Positions 1-9,361 of a stretch of 64,000 nt of DNA are shown one piece after another. The notes under the pieces were generated by a model. It made no database searches, had not been told where the DNA came from, and saw only the letters and a list, made by a program, of their open reading frames with translations. The DNA comes from Acidobacteriota bacterium. GTDB lineage: Bacteria > Acidobacteriota > Holophagae > Acanthopleuribacterales > Acanthopleuribacteraceae. A program made the translations under genes and the position numbers. The number at the start of each line of letters is the position of its first letter. The stretch's first letter is position 1. The DNA lies in assembly GCA_020637335.1 (NCBI GenBank), contig JACJWC010000001.1, forward strand, positions 124,001-188,000. Reading direction: 5' to 3'.

Positions 1-1316
1 GTGTGCACATCCAAAACCAGGCGGTGTTCGGCCCGCGAAGTGAACATGCGATAGGGTTCCTTGGTGCCTCGCGTGACCAAATCATCGATCAACACACCGA
101 TGTAGCCCATATTTCGGGTCATGATAAACGGTTCTTTTTCACGGATTTTGAGACCCGCATTGACGCCGGCAATAAAGCCTTGGGCAGCCGCTTCTTCATA
201 ACCCGAGGTGCCATTGATTTGGCCTGCCATGTACAAACCTTGGACCCGTTTGGTCTCCAAGGTCGGCAAATTTTCAGTGGGATCAATGTGATCGTATTCC
301 ACTGCATAACCCGGCCGCAGGATCTCGCAATTTTCAAGTCCGGGAATCGAGCGGTACATGCGTTTCTGCACATCAATCGGCATACTGGTCGACATGCCAT
401 TGACGTAGATTTCTTTGGTATGGTGGCTTTCCGGTTCCAGGAAGATCTGGTGGCGATCGCGATCGGGGAACTTGACGACTTTATCTTCGAGCGACGGGCA
501 ATAACGCGGCCCAACACCTTGAATCTCACCTGAAAACAAAGGTGAACGGTGGATATTTTCGCGAATCGCTTCGTGGGTCTGGTCGTTGGTGTAACCCAAC
601 CAACAACACACCTGTTTGAGCCGTGTTGTTTGGGTTTGATAACTAAAAAACACGGGATTGGGGTCGCCCCACTGCTCTTCAAAGCGCGAAAAGTCGATGC
701 TATCGCGGTGCAATCGCGCCGGTGTACCGGTTTTCATACGGCCCAGTTGAAAACCCAAGTCCAGAATACTGGCGCTCAACTCAATTGAGGCCAATTCATT
801 GGCGCGTCCGGCCTGGTACCGCGCCTCACCCATGATGACTTTGCCGCCCAAGAAGGTGCCAGTGGTCACAATAACGGCCTTGGCCATCAATTCATCGCCA
901 TCCAACAAGCGAACACCGACAGTACGACTGCCCTGCACCAGGACCCGGGCCACAATCCCTTGGCGCAGCACCAAATTAGGATGCGCTTCCAGGACTTCGC
1001 GGATCCGTTCACGATAAGCGACCTTATCGCTCTGAGTGCGCGGCGCCTGCACGGCAGGTCCGCGACTGGAATTTAACAAGCGGAACTGAATCCCGGTTTC
1101 ATCGGCAATGCGCGGCATTATTCCGCCCAGTGCATCCAATTCGCGCACCATGTGGCCTTTGGCCAGACCGCCGATGGCCGGATTACAGCTCATCTGACCG
1201 ACCATATCCAAATTAATGGTAAAAATGGTAGTGGTCAAACCCATTTGGGCACAGGCCCAAGCTGCTTCACAGCCCGCATGACCGGCGCCAATCACAATCA
1301 CATCTGTTTTCTGCAT
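1..1316 (-). CDS. mnmG: tRNA uridine-5-carboxymethylaminomethyl modification enzyme MnmG (GidA), C-terminus cut off
   Basis: FAD-dependent subunit that, with MnmE, installs the cmnm5 group on wobble U34 of certain tRNAs. The leftward frame opens at an ATG at 1316 and reads through the window edge; 438 codons are visible of a family usually about 620-630. The N-terminus has the Rossmann FAD motif VIGAGHAGCEAA, followed by the family blocks MSCNPAIGGLAKGH, RGPAVQAPRTQSD and, near the edge, GYEEAAAQGFIAGVNAG and TSRAEHRL. The start overlaps the mnmE stop by one base (TAATG), so the two are probably translationally coupled. The missing C-terminal part, normally the MnmE- and tRNA-binding helices, lies outside the window. 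Identification is very secure. Confidence 0.97.
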   Translation of the reverse strand, partial: MQKTDVIVIGAGHAGCEAAWACAQMGLTTTIFTINLDMVGQMSCNPAIGGLAKGHMVRELDALGGIMPRIADETGIQFRLLNSSRGPAVQAPRTQSDKVAYRERIREVLEAHPNLVLRQGIVARVLVQGSRTVGVRLLDGDELMAKAVIVTTGTFLGGKVIMGEARYQAGRANELASIELSASILDLGFQLGRMKTGTPARLHRDSIDFSRFEEQWGDPNPVFFSYQTQTTRLKQVCCWLGYTNDQTHEAIRENIHRSPLFSGEIQGVGPRYCPSLEDKVVKFPDRDRHQIFLEPESHHTKEIYVNGMSTSMPIDVQKRMYRSIPGLENCEILRPGYAVEYDHIDPTENLPTLETKRVQGLYMAGQINGTSGYEEAAAQGFIAGVNAGLKIREKEPFIMTRNMGYIGVLIDDLVTRGTKEPYRMFTSRAEHRLVLDVH

Positions 1317-2653
1317 TATTTTCCCAAACAAAAGTTCGAAAACATGCGATCCAACACGTCTTCGACCGTGGTTTCTCCGGTGATTTCACCCAAAAGGGTG
1401 CGCACGTGATTGAGTGCCGTGCTCACAATTTCTTCCCCAAATCCGGCCGCAAAATCGTCTTTGGCCTGTAAGACCAGGGCTTCTGCAGCGGTCAACAGAT
1501 CTGCTTGGCGCTGATTCGTTACCCAGACGGCCTGACCTTGCATCGGGGCCGACAATCTTAACACAATTTCATCGATCAAATGCTGATAGCCCGCCTCATC
1601 GTGCGGATGCACACCGATTCCAACAGTAGCCACATTCGGCTCTAAATCGGTTTTGGTCCAGACGGTCAACCACTTTTCGCTCGGCATGGCCTGTAGTTCC
1701 ACATAGGGTTCACGCGGTTGACTGGCGTCGTTGAGGTACAGAATCAGATCGACATCCTCCAACAATTGGAGAATCTTTCCGATACCCAATTGCTCAATGG
1801 GATCATCCGTCTCACGCACGCCGGCCGTATCAATTAAAACGACCGGCAAACCTTTAAGTTCGATTTCTTCGTTGATAAAGTCACGGGTGGTACCCGCTAT
1901 CTCGGAAACAATTGCCCGTTCGTTGCCCAGAATACGGTTAAACAAGGTACTTTTCCCGGCATTGGGTGCACCGGTCAGCAACACGCGAAAGCCGCGTTTC
2001 ATCCCGCGCACAAACGGCGCCGATAATAAGACTTGGCGCAGCGATTCGGCCACTCGGGCCAAGCGCTCCAGCAAAAGATGTTGGGCCATCGCATCAACAT
2101 CTTCCTCACCGTAATCAATGGAGGCTTCGAGATGGGCCTGAATCTGCAAAATCTCTTCAACCGACTGCTTGGCAAACTGCGCCAGCGGTCCGCGCGCCTG
2201 ACGGCGAACCAAATCGGCGTGGTAACGGGTCTTGGCCTGGACCAATTCGTGCACCGCTTCCACCTGGACCAGATCCATTTTGCCGTTTAATAACGCGCGT
2301 AAACTGAACTCGCCTGGTTTGGCCAATCGAGCGCCGGCGACCTGACAATTGGTCAGGATGGTCTCGACAAACAATGGGTTGCCATGGCAGAAGATTTCCG
2401 CCATGGACTGGCCGGTATAACTGCGTTCCGCAGGATAGGTCACACAGGTCACATCATCAACAATACCGGCTGCATCGACCCAATCGGCGTACACCAGGGT
2501 CCAGGGTTTGAGCTGGTGGTCCCCGCGCAAGCGCAAATGGGTGTCCAGGATGGAGGTTACAGCAGGGCCGGATAGGCGGATGATGGCCAACGGGGCACGC
2601 AGGGACATTGGGGTCGCGGGGGCGACAATGGTATCGGCATCGGATTCGTACAT
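1316..2653 (-). CDS. mnmE: tRNA modification GTPase MnmE (TrmE)
   Basis: Partner of MnmG in wobble-uridine modification; a potassium-dependent GTPase that dimerises through its G domains. The 445-residue product has the folate-binding TrmE N-terminal domain (from TIVAPATP), a helical domain, and an inserted G domain with P-loop GAPNAGKSTLFN, switch TTRDF, G3 DTAG and G4 TKTD. It ends in FCLGK, the variant of the C-terminal FCIGK box that carries the functional cysteine. A longer frame opens at 2710, but homology begins with MYESDADTIVAP, so the ATG at 2653 was chosen. The extra 19 codons would run through the parS-like palindrome. No strong Shine-Dalgarno precedes 2653. Confidence 0.96.
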   Translation of the reverse strand: MYESDADTIVAPATPMSLRAPLAIIRLSGPAVTSILDTHLRLRGDHQLKPWTLVYADWVDAAGIVDDVTCVTYPAERSYTGQSMAEIFCHGNPLFVETILTNCQVAGARLAKPGEFSLRALLNGKMDLVQVEAVHELVQAKTRYHADLVRRQARGPLAQFAKQSVEEILQIQAHLEASIDYGEEDVDAMAQHLLLERLARVAESLRQVLLSAPFVRGMKRGFRVLLTGAPNAGKSTLFNRILGNERAIVSEIAGTTRDFINEEIELKGLPVVLIDTAGVRETDDPIEQLGIGKILQLLEDVDLILYLNDASQPREPYVELQAMPSEKWLTVWTKTDLEPNVATVGIGVHPHDEAGYQHLIDEIVLRLSAPMQGQAVWVTNQRQADLLTAAEALVLQAKDDFAAGFGEEIVSTALNHVRTLLGEITGETTVEDVLDRMFSNFCLGK

Positions 2654-2667
2654 GGTGAACTCAAAAA

Positions 2668-2683
2668 TGTTCCACGTGGAACA
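2668..2683. promoter_or_regulatory. parS: parS-like centromere site (ParB binding)
   Basis: A perfect 16-bp palindrome TGTTCCACGTGGAACA, extendable to 20 bp at 2666-2685, lies in the 31-bp gap between the transaldolase stop and the mnmE start. It matches the chromosomal parS consensus TGTTNCACGTGNAACA at every defined position and has the GTTCCACGTGGAAC core known from Pseudomonas. It lies about 8 kb from the oriC-like spacer, where parS sites normally cluster. parA and parB are not in the window; they often follow mnmG and rsmG, which would put them just beyond the left edge. Confidence 0.8.
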
Positions 2684-2684
2684 T

Positions 2685-3326
2685 TCAGTTTTTTCCCCGC
2701 GCATCGGCAAGAAATTTAGCCAAACCGATGTCGGTCAAGGGATGACCAATCATCTGTTTCAGCACCTTCAACGGCAGGGTAGCCACATCGGCACCCACCA
2801 GTGCTGCCTGACTGACATGCAGTGGACTGCGTACACTGGCGACCAAAATCTGCGTTTCAAACCCGTGTTGATCAAACATCTGAACCATATCGGGGATCAG
2901 TTCAATACCCGGTGTATCGATGTCATCCCAACGCCCAACAAATGGGCTTACATAGGCCGCCCCAACCTTGGCGGCCAATAAGGCCTGAGCCAAGCTAAAA
3001 CACAAGGTGACATTAAAACGCACACCTTGTGGGCTTAAGCGATGGACGGTTTTTAAGCCATCTGCCGTTAACGGCACCTTGACCACCACATTGGGGTGCC
3101 ATTTGGCCACCGCAGTCGCTTCTTTAAGCATCTCTTCGAATTCCGTGCTCAAAATCTCAGCACTGACGGGACCATCCACAATGCTGCAGATCTCGCGAAT
3201 AATGCCCGCCGGATCGCCACTCTCTTTGGCCATTAAACTGGGATTTGTGGTGACCCCATCAATCAAGCCCATATCGGCCGCCTCACGGATTTCGTCCAGA
3301 TTGGCGGTATCTAAAAACAACTGCAT
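2685..3326 (-). CDS. tal: Transaldolase of the small TalC/fructose-6-phosphate aldolase type
   Basis: Class I aldolase of sugar-phosphate metabolism, cytosolic. The 213-residue length is that of the short transaldolase/FSA subfamily, not the roughly 320-residue TalB type. Visible blocks are the N-terminal LFLDTAN, GVTTNPSL, the Schiff-base lysine in VVVKVPLT, and YVSPFVGRWDD with the phosphate-binding region. Whether it acts as transaldolase or as fructose-6-phosphate aldolase cannot be settled by eye, although SPFVGRxDD is typical of transaldolases. AGGAGG lies 5 bases before the ATG and overlaps the gyrA stop codon, so the gene is cotranscribed and probably coupled with gyrA. Confidence 0.93.
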   Translation of the reverse strand: MQLFLDTANLDEIREAADMGLIDGVTTNPSLMAKESGDPAGIIREICSIVDGPVSAEILSTEFEEMLKEATAVAKWHPNVVVKVPLTADGLKTVHRLSPQGVRFNVTLCFSLAQALLAAKVGAAYVSPFVGRWDDIDTPGIELIPDMVQMFDQHGFETQILVASVRSPLHVSQAALVGADVATLPLKVLKQMIGHPLTDIGLAKFLADARGKN

Positions 3327-3335
3327 GTTAACCTC

Positions 3336-5870
3336 CTAGTTTTCTGCAGGCGCTTCTGCTTCGCCGGGTTCCGCTTCATCTCCTGAGGCATTTGGAGGTG
3401 ACTCAACACCGTTTTCTTCACTTTCAAGGTCTTCATCGTCGAGGACTTCACCCATTTCTTCGGGCAAAATGGCGCAGTCGACAACCATGTCTTCTTCTTC
3501 ATCCAGGTTCAGCAAACGCACACCTTGGGTGACCCGACCGGTGGGCCGAATGGTGGCCAGGTCCATGCGAATTAATTTGCCGAATAGGGAAATAATCAGG
3601 GCGGAATCGCCTTCTTGCACAAAGCGGACAGCCGCCAATAAACCGGTTTTTTCGGTGACACGCATGTTCAAGATGCCGGAACCGCCGCGCCCTTGCAGGC
3701 GATATTCATTTATCGCCGTGCGTTTGCCATAGCCATTTTGGCTGACCGTCAAGAGATGCCCGTCTTCGTGTTCGATAATGGCCATTTCAACGACCCGATC
3801 GTCTTCGGCCAGGCGGATACCGATAACACCGGAGGCACTGCGACCCATGCTGCGAATATCGCTTTCATGGAAGCGAATAGCTTTACCTTGCAAGGTGGCC
3901 AAAACGATTTCGCGGTTGCCGTCGGTGGGCCGCACGCTGAGCAAGGCGTCATCTTCGCTGATGTTGATGGCCCGAATGCCTGCAGCGCGCACATTTTTAA
4001 ACGCCGCCAAATTGGTTTTTTTGATAATGCCGCGTTGGGTACAGAATACCAGTTCGGTGCCTTCGTCAAATTCGCGCACTGCATGGAAGGCCACTGGCTT
4101 TTCACCCTCTTCCACTTGGATCAGGTTGACTATGGCCTTGCCTTTTGTGGCTGGATCGGTCTGTGGGATTTGATGCACTTTGATCCAATGCACCTTGCCC
4201 AAGCTGGTAAAGATCATCAAGGTATCGTGGGTCGAAGCCACGAACATGTGTTCCACAAAATCGTCGTCATGGGTACGCATACCCAAGCGACCTTTACCGC
4301 CCCGTCGCTGTTCGCGATAGGTGGTCAGTGGCGTTTGTTTTATGTAGCCGCGATGGCTGCAAGTTAAAACAACGGCCTCATCGGCAATCAGGTCTTCGAC
4401 CGAGAAATCGCCAACAAAATCAGCAATCTGCGTGCGTCGATCATCGCCATATTTATCAATGATTTCTTGGGTTTCTTCGGTCAAAACGCCGATCAAGGCT
4501 TCGGGCACTTCCAGAATACGTTTCAGACCGGCAATTTCATTTTGGATTTCTTCGTATTCGCGTTGGATGGCTTCGCGCTCCATGCCAGTCAGTTTCTGCA
4601 AACGCAGATCAAGGATGCTTTGCGCTTGGAGTTCGCTGAATTGCCAGCGGTCGATCATGCCGTTACGCGCTTCTTCCGGCGTTCGGGAGGCGCGAATCAG
4701 AGCAATGAGTTCATCCAAAATATCCAGGGCTTTAACAAAACCGGCCAAAATATGTGCACGTCGTTCGGCTTTGTTGAGCAGGAAAGCCGTTCGTCGCAGA
4801 ACCACTTCACGACGGAATGCGACAAACTGGTTGAGCATCTCCTTGAGGTTGAGAACGCGCGGTTGTTTATCGACCAGGGCCAACATGATAATGCCAAACG
4901 TGCTCTGTAACGGCGTCATCTGGAAGAGTTTATTCAGGGTAACTTCGGGGATTTCACCGCGTTTGAGTTCAACCACCAGACGCATGCCGTGACGATCGGA
5001 TTCGTCGCGCACTTCGGAAATGCCTTCGAGCCGGCCTTCTTTGACCAAATCGGCGATTTTCTCAGCGACTTTGGCCTTGTTGACCATGTAGGGGATTTCA
5101 TCGACTACAATGCGACTGGCACCGTTATCCATCTCTTCAAAATGGGTTTTAGCGCGCAGAATGACCTTGCCGCGACCCGTGTGATAGGCATCGTTGATGC
5201 CAGAATGGCCACAAATGATAGCGCCTGTCGGGAAATCGGGGCCTTTGACAATTTCCATCAACTCTTCGATTTCGATGTCTGGATTTTTCAACATGGCCAG
5301 AACGGCGTGACAAACTTCGCGCATGTTGTGCGGTGGAATATTGGTGGCCATACCGACCGCAATGCCGCTGCTGCCATTGACCAACAGGTTGGGGAAGCGC
5401 GCTGGTAAAACCAACGGTTCCTGGGTTTGTTCATCGAAATTGGCTTGCCAATCGACGGTGTCCTTGTCGATATCACCTAACATTTCCTCGGCAAGTGAGG
5501 TCATGCGCGATTCGGTATAACGATAAGCAGCAGCAGGATCACCATCAATGGAGCCGAAGTTGCCTTGACCATCAACCAGCGGGTAACGCATGGCCCACGG
5601 TTGAGCCAGACGCACAAGGGCGTCGTAAACGGCACTATCCCCGTGGGGATGGTATTTTTTAAGAACTTCACCGACCACACCGGCGCACTTGGAATAGCGG
5701 CGATTGCTCAGCAGCCCTTCATCGTGCATCGCATACAAAATGCGGCGGTGAACGGGTTTAAAGCCATCGCGGGCATCGGGCAGGGCCCGACCCACGATTA
5801 CACTCATGGAGTAATCGAGATAACTCTGCTTCATCTCCCGTACAATGCTGACGGGTACTTCTTTTTTCAT
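3336..5870 (-). CDS. gyrA: DNA gyrase subunit A
   Basis: Breakage-reunion subunit of gyrase, which introduces negative supercoils. The 844 residues comprise the winged-helix/tower/coiled-coil core (about 1-500) and a six-bladed C-terminal DNA-wrapping domain, followed by an acidic tail. The catalytic tyrosine is Y118 in AAAYRYTE. The quinolone-resistance-determining region reads HPHGDSAVYD with S79 and D83, the usual susceptible-type residues. The GyrA-box is present as QRRGGKG, separating gyrase from topoisomerase IV ParC. It sits 13 bases downstream of gyrB and is followed directly by the transaldolase gene. Confidence 0.98.
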   Translation of the reverse strand: MKKEVPVSIVREMKQSYLDYSMSVIVGRALPDARDGFKPVHRRILYAMHDEGLLSNRRYSKCAGVVGEVLKKYHPHGDSAVYDALVRLAQPWAMRYPLVDGQGNFGSIDGDPAAAYRYTESRMTSLAEEMLGDIDKDTVDWQANFDEQTQEPLVLPARFPNLLVNGSSGIAVGMATNIPPHNMREVCHAVLAMLKNPDIEIEELMEIVKGPDFPTGAIICGHSGINDAYHTGRGKVILRAKTHFEEMDNGASRIVVDEIPYMVNKAKVAEKIADLVKEGRLEGISEVRDESDRHGMRLVVELKRGEIPEVTLNKLFQMTPLQSTFGIIMLALVDKQPRVLNLKEMLNQFVAFRREVVLRRTAFLLNKAERRAHILAGFVKALDILDELIALIRASRTPEEARNGMIDRWQFSELQAQSILDLRLQKLTGMEREAIQREYEEIQNEIAGLKRILEVPEALIGVLTEETQEIIDKYGDDRRTQIADFVGDFSVEDLIADEAVVLTCSHRGYIKQTPLTTYREQRRGGKGRLGMRTHDDDFVEHMFVASTHDTLMIFTSLGKVHWIKVHQIPQTDPATKGKAIVNLIQVEEGEKPVAFHAVREFDEGTELVFCTQRGIIKKTNLAAFKNVRAAGIRAINISEDDALLSVRPTDGNREIVLATLQGKAIRFHESDIRSMGRSASGVIGIRLAEDDRVVEMAIIEHEDGHLLTVSQNGYGKRTAINEYRLQGRGGSGILNMRVTEKTGLLAAVRFVQEGDSALIISLFGKLIRMDLATIRPTGRVTQGVRLLNLDEEEDMVVDCAILPEEMGEVLDDEDLESEENGVESPPNASGDEAEPGEAEAPAEN

Positions 5871-5883
5871 CTCGGTTCCTTCC

Positions 5884-8283
5884 TTAGATATCCAGATTGC
5901 GCACGTTTAAGGCATTGTCTTCGATGAATTGGCGGCGGGATTCGACCTCGTCGCCCATAAGCACCTGGAATAGGTTGTCTGCTTCAATCGCATCCTCAAT
6001 TTGAACGCGCAACAAGGTCCGATTTTCCGGATTCAACGTCGTTTCCCACAACTGATCAGGGTTCATCTCACCAAGACCCTTGAAGCGGGTAATTTGTACG
6101 CCTTTGCGACACAGCGCATTAAATAGCTCCAACATGCGCGCCTTATCCTGGGCAAATTCGGCCTCATTATTGCGGTAGATGAGCTCAAATGGACCGATCC
6201 GAAATGGGCCCAACATCTGGTCAAAATCGCGCAACAATTTGACTTCCGGGCTATGGACAAACCCGTAGCCAAAACGCACATGATGGTGGTGACCGCGGCT
6301 CTGAGCGGTCATGACCATCTCAAAACCTTCGTATTCTTCGTCTTCTTCAAGCGCGTGAAAGGTCAAACCTTTTTTGCTCAACTTCTCACCCAAGCTTTTC
6401 AAGTTGTTTTCTGATCTAAAGAATTCAAGATCATCTGGCATTTCTTGCAGCACAAATTGAAGAACCGAGGCCGAAACGCCTTTGCGTTCCATCAAGGCTA
6501 ACAGGTCCTGTTCGCGGCGCAGCAGAGCAATTTGTTTGCCGAGCTCCTCCCCTTCCAAGACACTGTTGTCGTTCAGGTTACGGATCTTAATTTCATCCAT
6601 GACCTGGCTCATCAGAAATTTGTCCAGTTCTTCTTGGGTCTGGATGTAGATATCTTTACGACCTTTTTTCACCTTGTACAACGGCGGTTGGGCGATGTAG
6701 AGGTAACCCCGATGAATGATTTCGGGCATCTGGCGGTAAAAGAAGGTTAAAAGCAAAGTGCGAATGTGCGCGCCATCGATGTCGGCGTCGGTCATGATCG
6801 CAACCTTGTGATAACGCAATTTTTCAATTGTAAATTCGGTGTGGATCCCGGTACCCAAAGCTTTGACCAACTGTTTGATCTCATCCGAAGAGATCATCTT
6901 GTCAAAATTGGCTTTTTCAACGTTAAGAATTTTGCCTTTGAGCGGCAGGATGGCTTGGTTTTTCCGTTCGCGTCCCGCTTTCGCAGAACCGCCTGCAGAG
7001 TCCCCTTCCACAATGTAGATTTCACTCATCGCCGGGTCTTTTTCCTGACAATCGGCCAATTTGCCGGGCAAACCGCCCATATCCATAAAGCCTTTGCGTC
7101 GGGTCAGTTCTCGCGCCTTGCGGGCCGCTTCGCGAGCGGTTGCAGCTTCAACGATCTTTTCAAGAATCGTTTTGATGTCCTTAGGGTTTTCTTCAAAGTG
7201 TTTTCCCAGCGAGGAAAAAACTACTGATTCCACCACACCCTTCACTTCGTTACTGACCAACTTATCTTTGGTTTGTGAACTGAATTTAGGGTTGGGCACT
7301 TTACACGAGATAACGGCGGTTAAACCCTCTCGGATATCCTCCCCGGTCAAAGCCACCTTCACGTTTTTAGGAAGTGGATTGTCCACCAAATAGGAATTGA
7401 TCACCCGGGTAAGACCGCCGCGGAATCCGGCCAAATGCGTCCCGCCATCGCGGTTGGTGATATTGTTGGTAAAACACATGATCTGCTCTTGATAGCCGTT
7501 GTTCCAACCCATGCCCACCTGGACGGTGATGCCATCTTTTTCGGCACTGAAATACAGCGGCTCATCGAGCAACATCTTCTTGCTTTTAGACAGGTAACTC
7601 ACATAGGCAGGAATGCCGCCGTGGAAACAGAAATCGTGACTTTCGCCCGTGCGTTCATCCTTGAGCGCAATTCGAACACCCTCGTTCAGGAAGGCCAACT
7701 CGCGCAGACGTTGGGCCAGAATTTCGAATTCAAATTCGGTTATGGCAAAAATTTCGGGATCGGGCAGGAAGCGTACCTTGGTACCTGTATGTTTGGCTGC
7801 ACCCATTTTTTGGATAGGACCGGTTGGATAACCCTGCTCGTAGCGTTGGGTGTAAAAGGAACCGTCCCGGCGAATTTCCAGTTCCAATTCCTTGCTCAGG
7901 AAGTTCACACAGGAAACACCTACCCCGTGCAATCCGCCGCTGACCTTGTATGAATTTTGGTCAAATTTTCCACCTGCGTGCAGCACAGTCATAATGACTT
8001 CTGCTGCACTGCGGCCCTCTTCCTTGTGGTTTTCGACAGGAATGCCCCGTCCGTTATCTTCAACCGTAACGCTGCCATCAACATGCAACGTCACACTAAC
8101 CAGATCGCAATGGCCTGCTAAAGCCTCATCAATCGAGTTATCGACAACCTCATATACCATGTGATGCAGGCCGGAGCCATCATCCGTATTTCCAATATAC
8201 ATGCCGGGCCGGGTTCGGACCGCATCCCGATCCTTCAGTACCTTAATTTGGTCGGCACCGTAAACATTATCCTGGACGGTCAT
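5884..8283 (-). CDS. gyrB: DNA gyrase subunit B
   Basis: ATPase subunit of gyrase. At 799 residues it is close to the E. coli form (804) and longer than the roughly 640-residue Gram-positive form. The extra segment (about residues 560-720, including a GHHHHVRFGYGF stretch) sits inside the Toprim/tail region. GHKL ATPase motifs are EVVDNSIDEALAG, DNGRGIPV and GGLHGVG; the transducer carries QTKDKL; the Toprim part has EGDSAGGSAK and TDADIDGAHIRTLLL, and the tail has QITRFKGLGEMNPDQLWETT. The start overlaps the recF stop by 4 bases (ATGA). Confidence 0.98.
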   Translation of the reverse strand: MTVQDNVYGADQIKVLKDRDAVRTRPGMYIGNTDDGSGLHHMVYEVVDNSIDEALAGHCDLVSVTLHVDGSVTVEDNGRGIPVENHKEEGRSAAEVIMTVLHAGGKFDQNSYKVSGGLHGVGVSCVNFLSKELELEIRRDGSFYTQRYEQGYPTGPIQKMGAAKHTGTKVRFLPDPEIFAITEFEFEILAQRLRELAFLNEGVRIALKDERTGESHDFCFHGGIPAYVSYLSKSKKMLLDEPLYFSAEKDGITVQVGMGWNNGYQEQIMCFTNNITNRDGGTHLAGFRGGLTRVINSYLVDNPLPKNVKVALTGEDIREGLTAVISCKVPNPKFSSQTKDKLVSNEVKGVVESVVFSSLGKHFEENPKDIKTILEKIVEAATAREAARKARELTRRKGFMDMGGLPGKLADCQEKDPAMSEIYIVEGDSAGGSAKAGRERKNQAILPLKGKILNVEKANFDKMISSDEIKQLVKALGTGIHTEFTIEKLRYHKVAIMTDADIDGAHIRTLLLTFFYRQMPEIIHRGYLYIAQPPLYKVKKGRKDIYIQTQEELDKFLMSQVMDEIKIRNLNDNSVLEGEELGKQIALLRREQDLLALMERKGVSASVLQFVLQEMPDDLEFFRSENNLKSLGEKLSKKGLTFHALEEDEEYEGFEMVMTAQSRGHHHHVRFGYGFVHSPEVKLLRDFDQMLGPFRIGPFELIYRNNEAEFAQDKARMLELFNALCRKGVQITRFKGLGEMNPDQLWETTLNPENRTLLRVQIEDAIEADNLFQVLMGDEVESRRQFIEDNALNVRNLDI

Positions 8284-9359
8284 TCAGCGTTCCTTTCGAG
8301 CCTGGTAGCGCCCTGTTCAACGAAAAAGGCGCGGTTCAACATATTGGCCGGAATTATAGCATGTTTGGAAGTGCTGACTAAGACCTGGCCGTGGCTTTGC
8401 ATGAAGCTGCAAAACTGGTGGATTCGGTTTAAATCCAGCTCGGCATCGATATCATCAAAAATAAAAATTGGATCGGTATTTTTCTCACTGCGAAAACGTT
8501 GCATGGCCGCACATTCCAGGCTGAGCACAAAGGCGCGAATCTGCCCGGAGGAGGCGAATTTACTGGCCGGGAATCCGCCGTGTTCAATACTTAGGTCATC
8601 CAGTTGCGGACCCATCATCAAACGCTTAAACAACCGTTCACGGGCCTCAATGCGTTCCATCTGTCGTTCGTATTGGTCCACAGACGATCCGTTGCGAATT
8701 TGGTAGGTGAATTGTAATTGCAGCGGAAAATCGAAGAGTTGCCGGAATAATTGCTGGGCTTCGTTGCTGAGATTCTCGATCAGGGCGATTCGCCGCCCTA
8801 CAATCCGTTTGGATAGGGTCAAATAGGGTTGTTTAAAACTGCGCAACAAGGCGGGACTACCCTGTTCAATCAGGACCTGTCGTATTTGTTGTTGCAGGCG
8901 TTTGTGTTCTTTTAATTCGCGCAAGTGGTGGGGTTCAAAAAAATACACAAGACGATCCAAAAAGCGTCTTCTCTCTTCAGGAGCCCCTTCGACCAACTGC
9001 TTAGAACGCGCCGTAAACGCAAATATGGCAGACTCTTGCAAATATTCAAGGCCCGTTCTTGGCGTGTCATAAACCAAGCGTTGCAGTTTTCCAGCCTGAT
9101 AGGCAACCGCAAGTGGTTTGGCACGGGGTTCCCACTGCAGACTGCCGCTTAAAGAGAAGGACTCGGTTCCGTTGCGACAGCATTCAATCAGCCCGTGGGT
9201 GCGAAAACTGCGGCCGGTGCACAGCAGGTAGATCGCTTCCAACACATTGGTTTTACCTTGACCGTTGGCCCCTTCAAACACCGTCAGACCGGGGCCCAAT
9301 TCAAGACGTTGGTCTTGCAGGTTACGGAACTGATGGGTTTGCAGGGACTCCAGATACAC
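8280..9359 (-). CDS. recF: DNA replication and repair protein RecF
   Basis: SMC-like ATPase of the RecFOR pathway, which loads RecA at single-strand gaps. The 359-residue length is typical. Walker A is GANGQGKTN, the ABC signature region is ASSGQIRAFVLSL, and Walker B is IFIFDDIDAELD. The gene starts two bases past the dnaN stop and overlaps gyrB by 4 bases, giving the tight dnaN-recF-gyrB-gyrA unit seen in many bacteria. Confidence 0.96.
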   Translation of the reverse strand: MYLESLQTHQFRNLQDQRLELGPGLTVFEGANGQGKTNVLEAIYLLCTGRSFRTHGLIECCRNGTESFSLSGSLQWEPRAKPLAVAYQAGKLQRLVYDTPRTGLEYLQESAIFAFTARSKQLVEGAPEERRRFLDRLVYFFEPHHLRELKEHKRLQQQIRQVLIEQGSPALLRSFKQPYLTLSKRIVGRRIALIENLSNEAQQLFRQLFDFPLQLQFTYQIRNGSSVDQYERQMERIEARERLFKRLMMGPQLDDLSIEHGGFPASKFASSGQIRAFVLSLECAAMQRFRSEKNTDPIFIFDDIDAELDLNRIHQFCSFMQSHGQVLVSTSKHAIIPANMLNRAFFVEQGATRLERNAE

Positions 9360-9361
9360 AA

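Noticed and set aside
3693..4367. 224-codon open frame on the plus strand inside gyrA
   Set aside because: Antisense to a highly conserved gyrA coding region; no start site signal and no recognisable protein.
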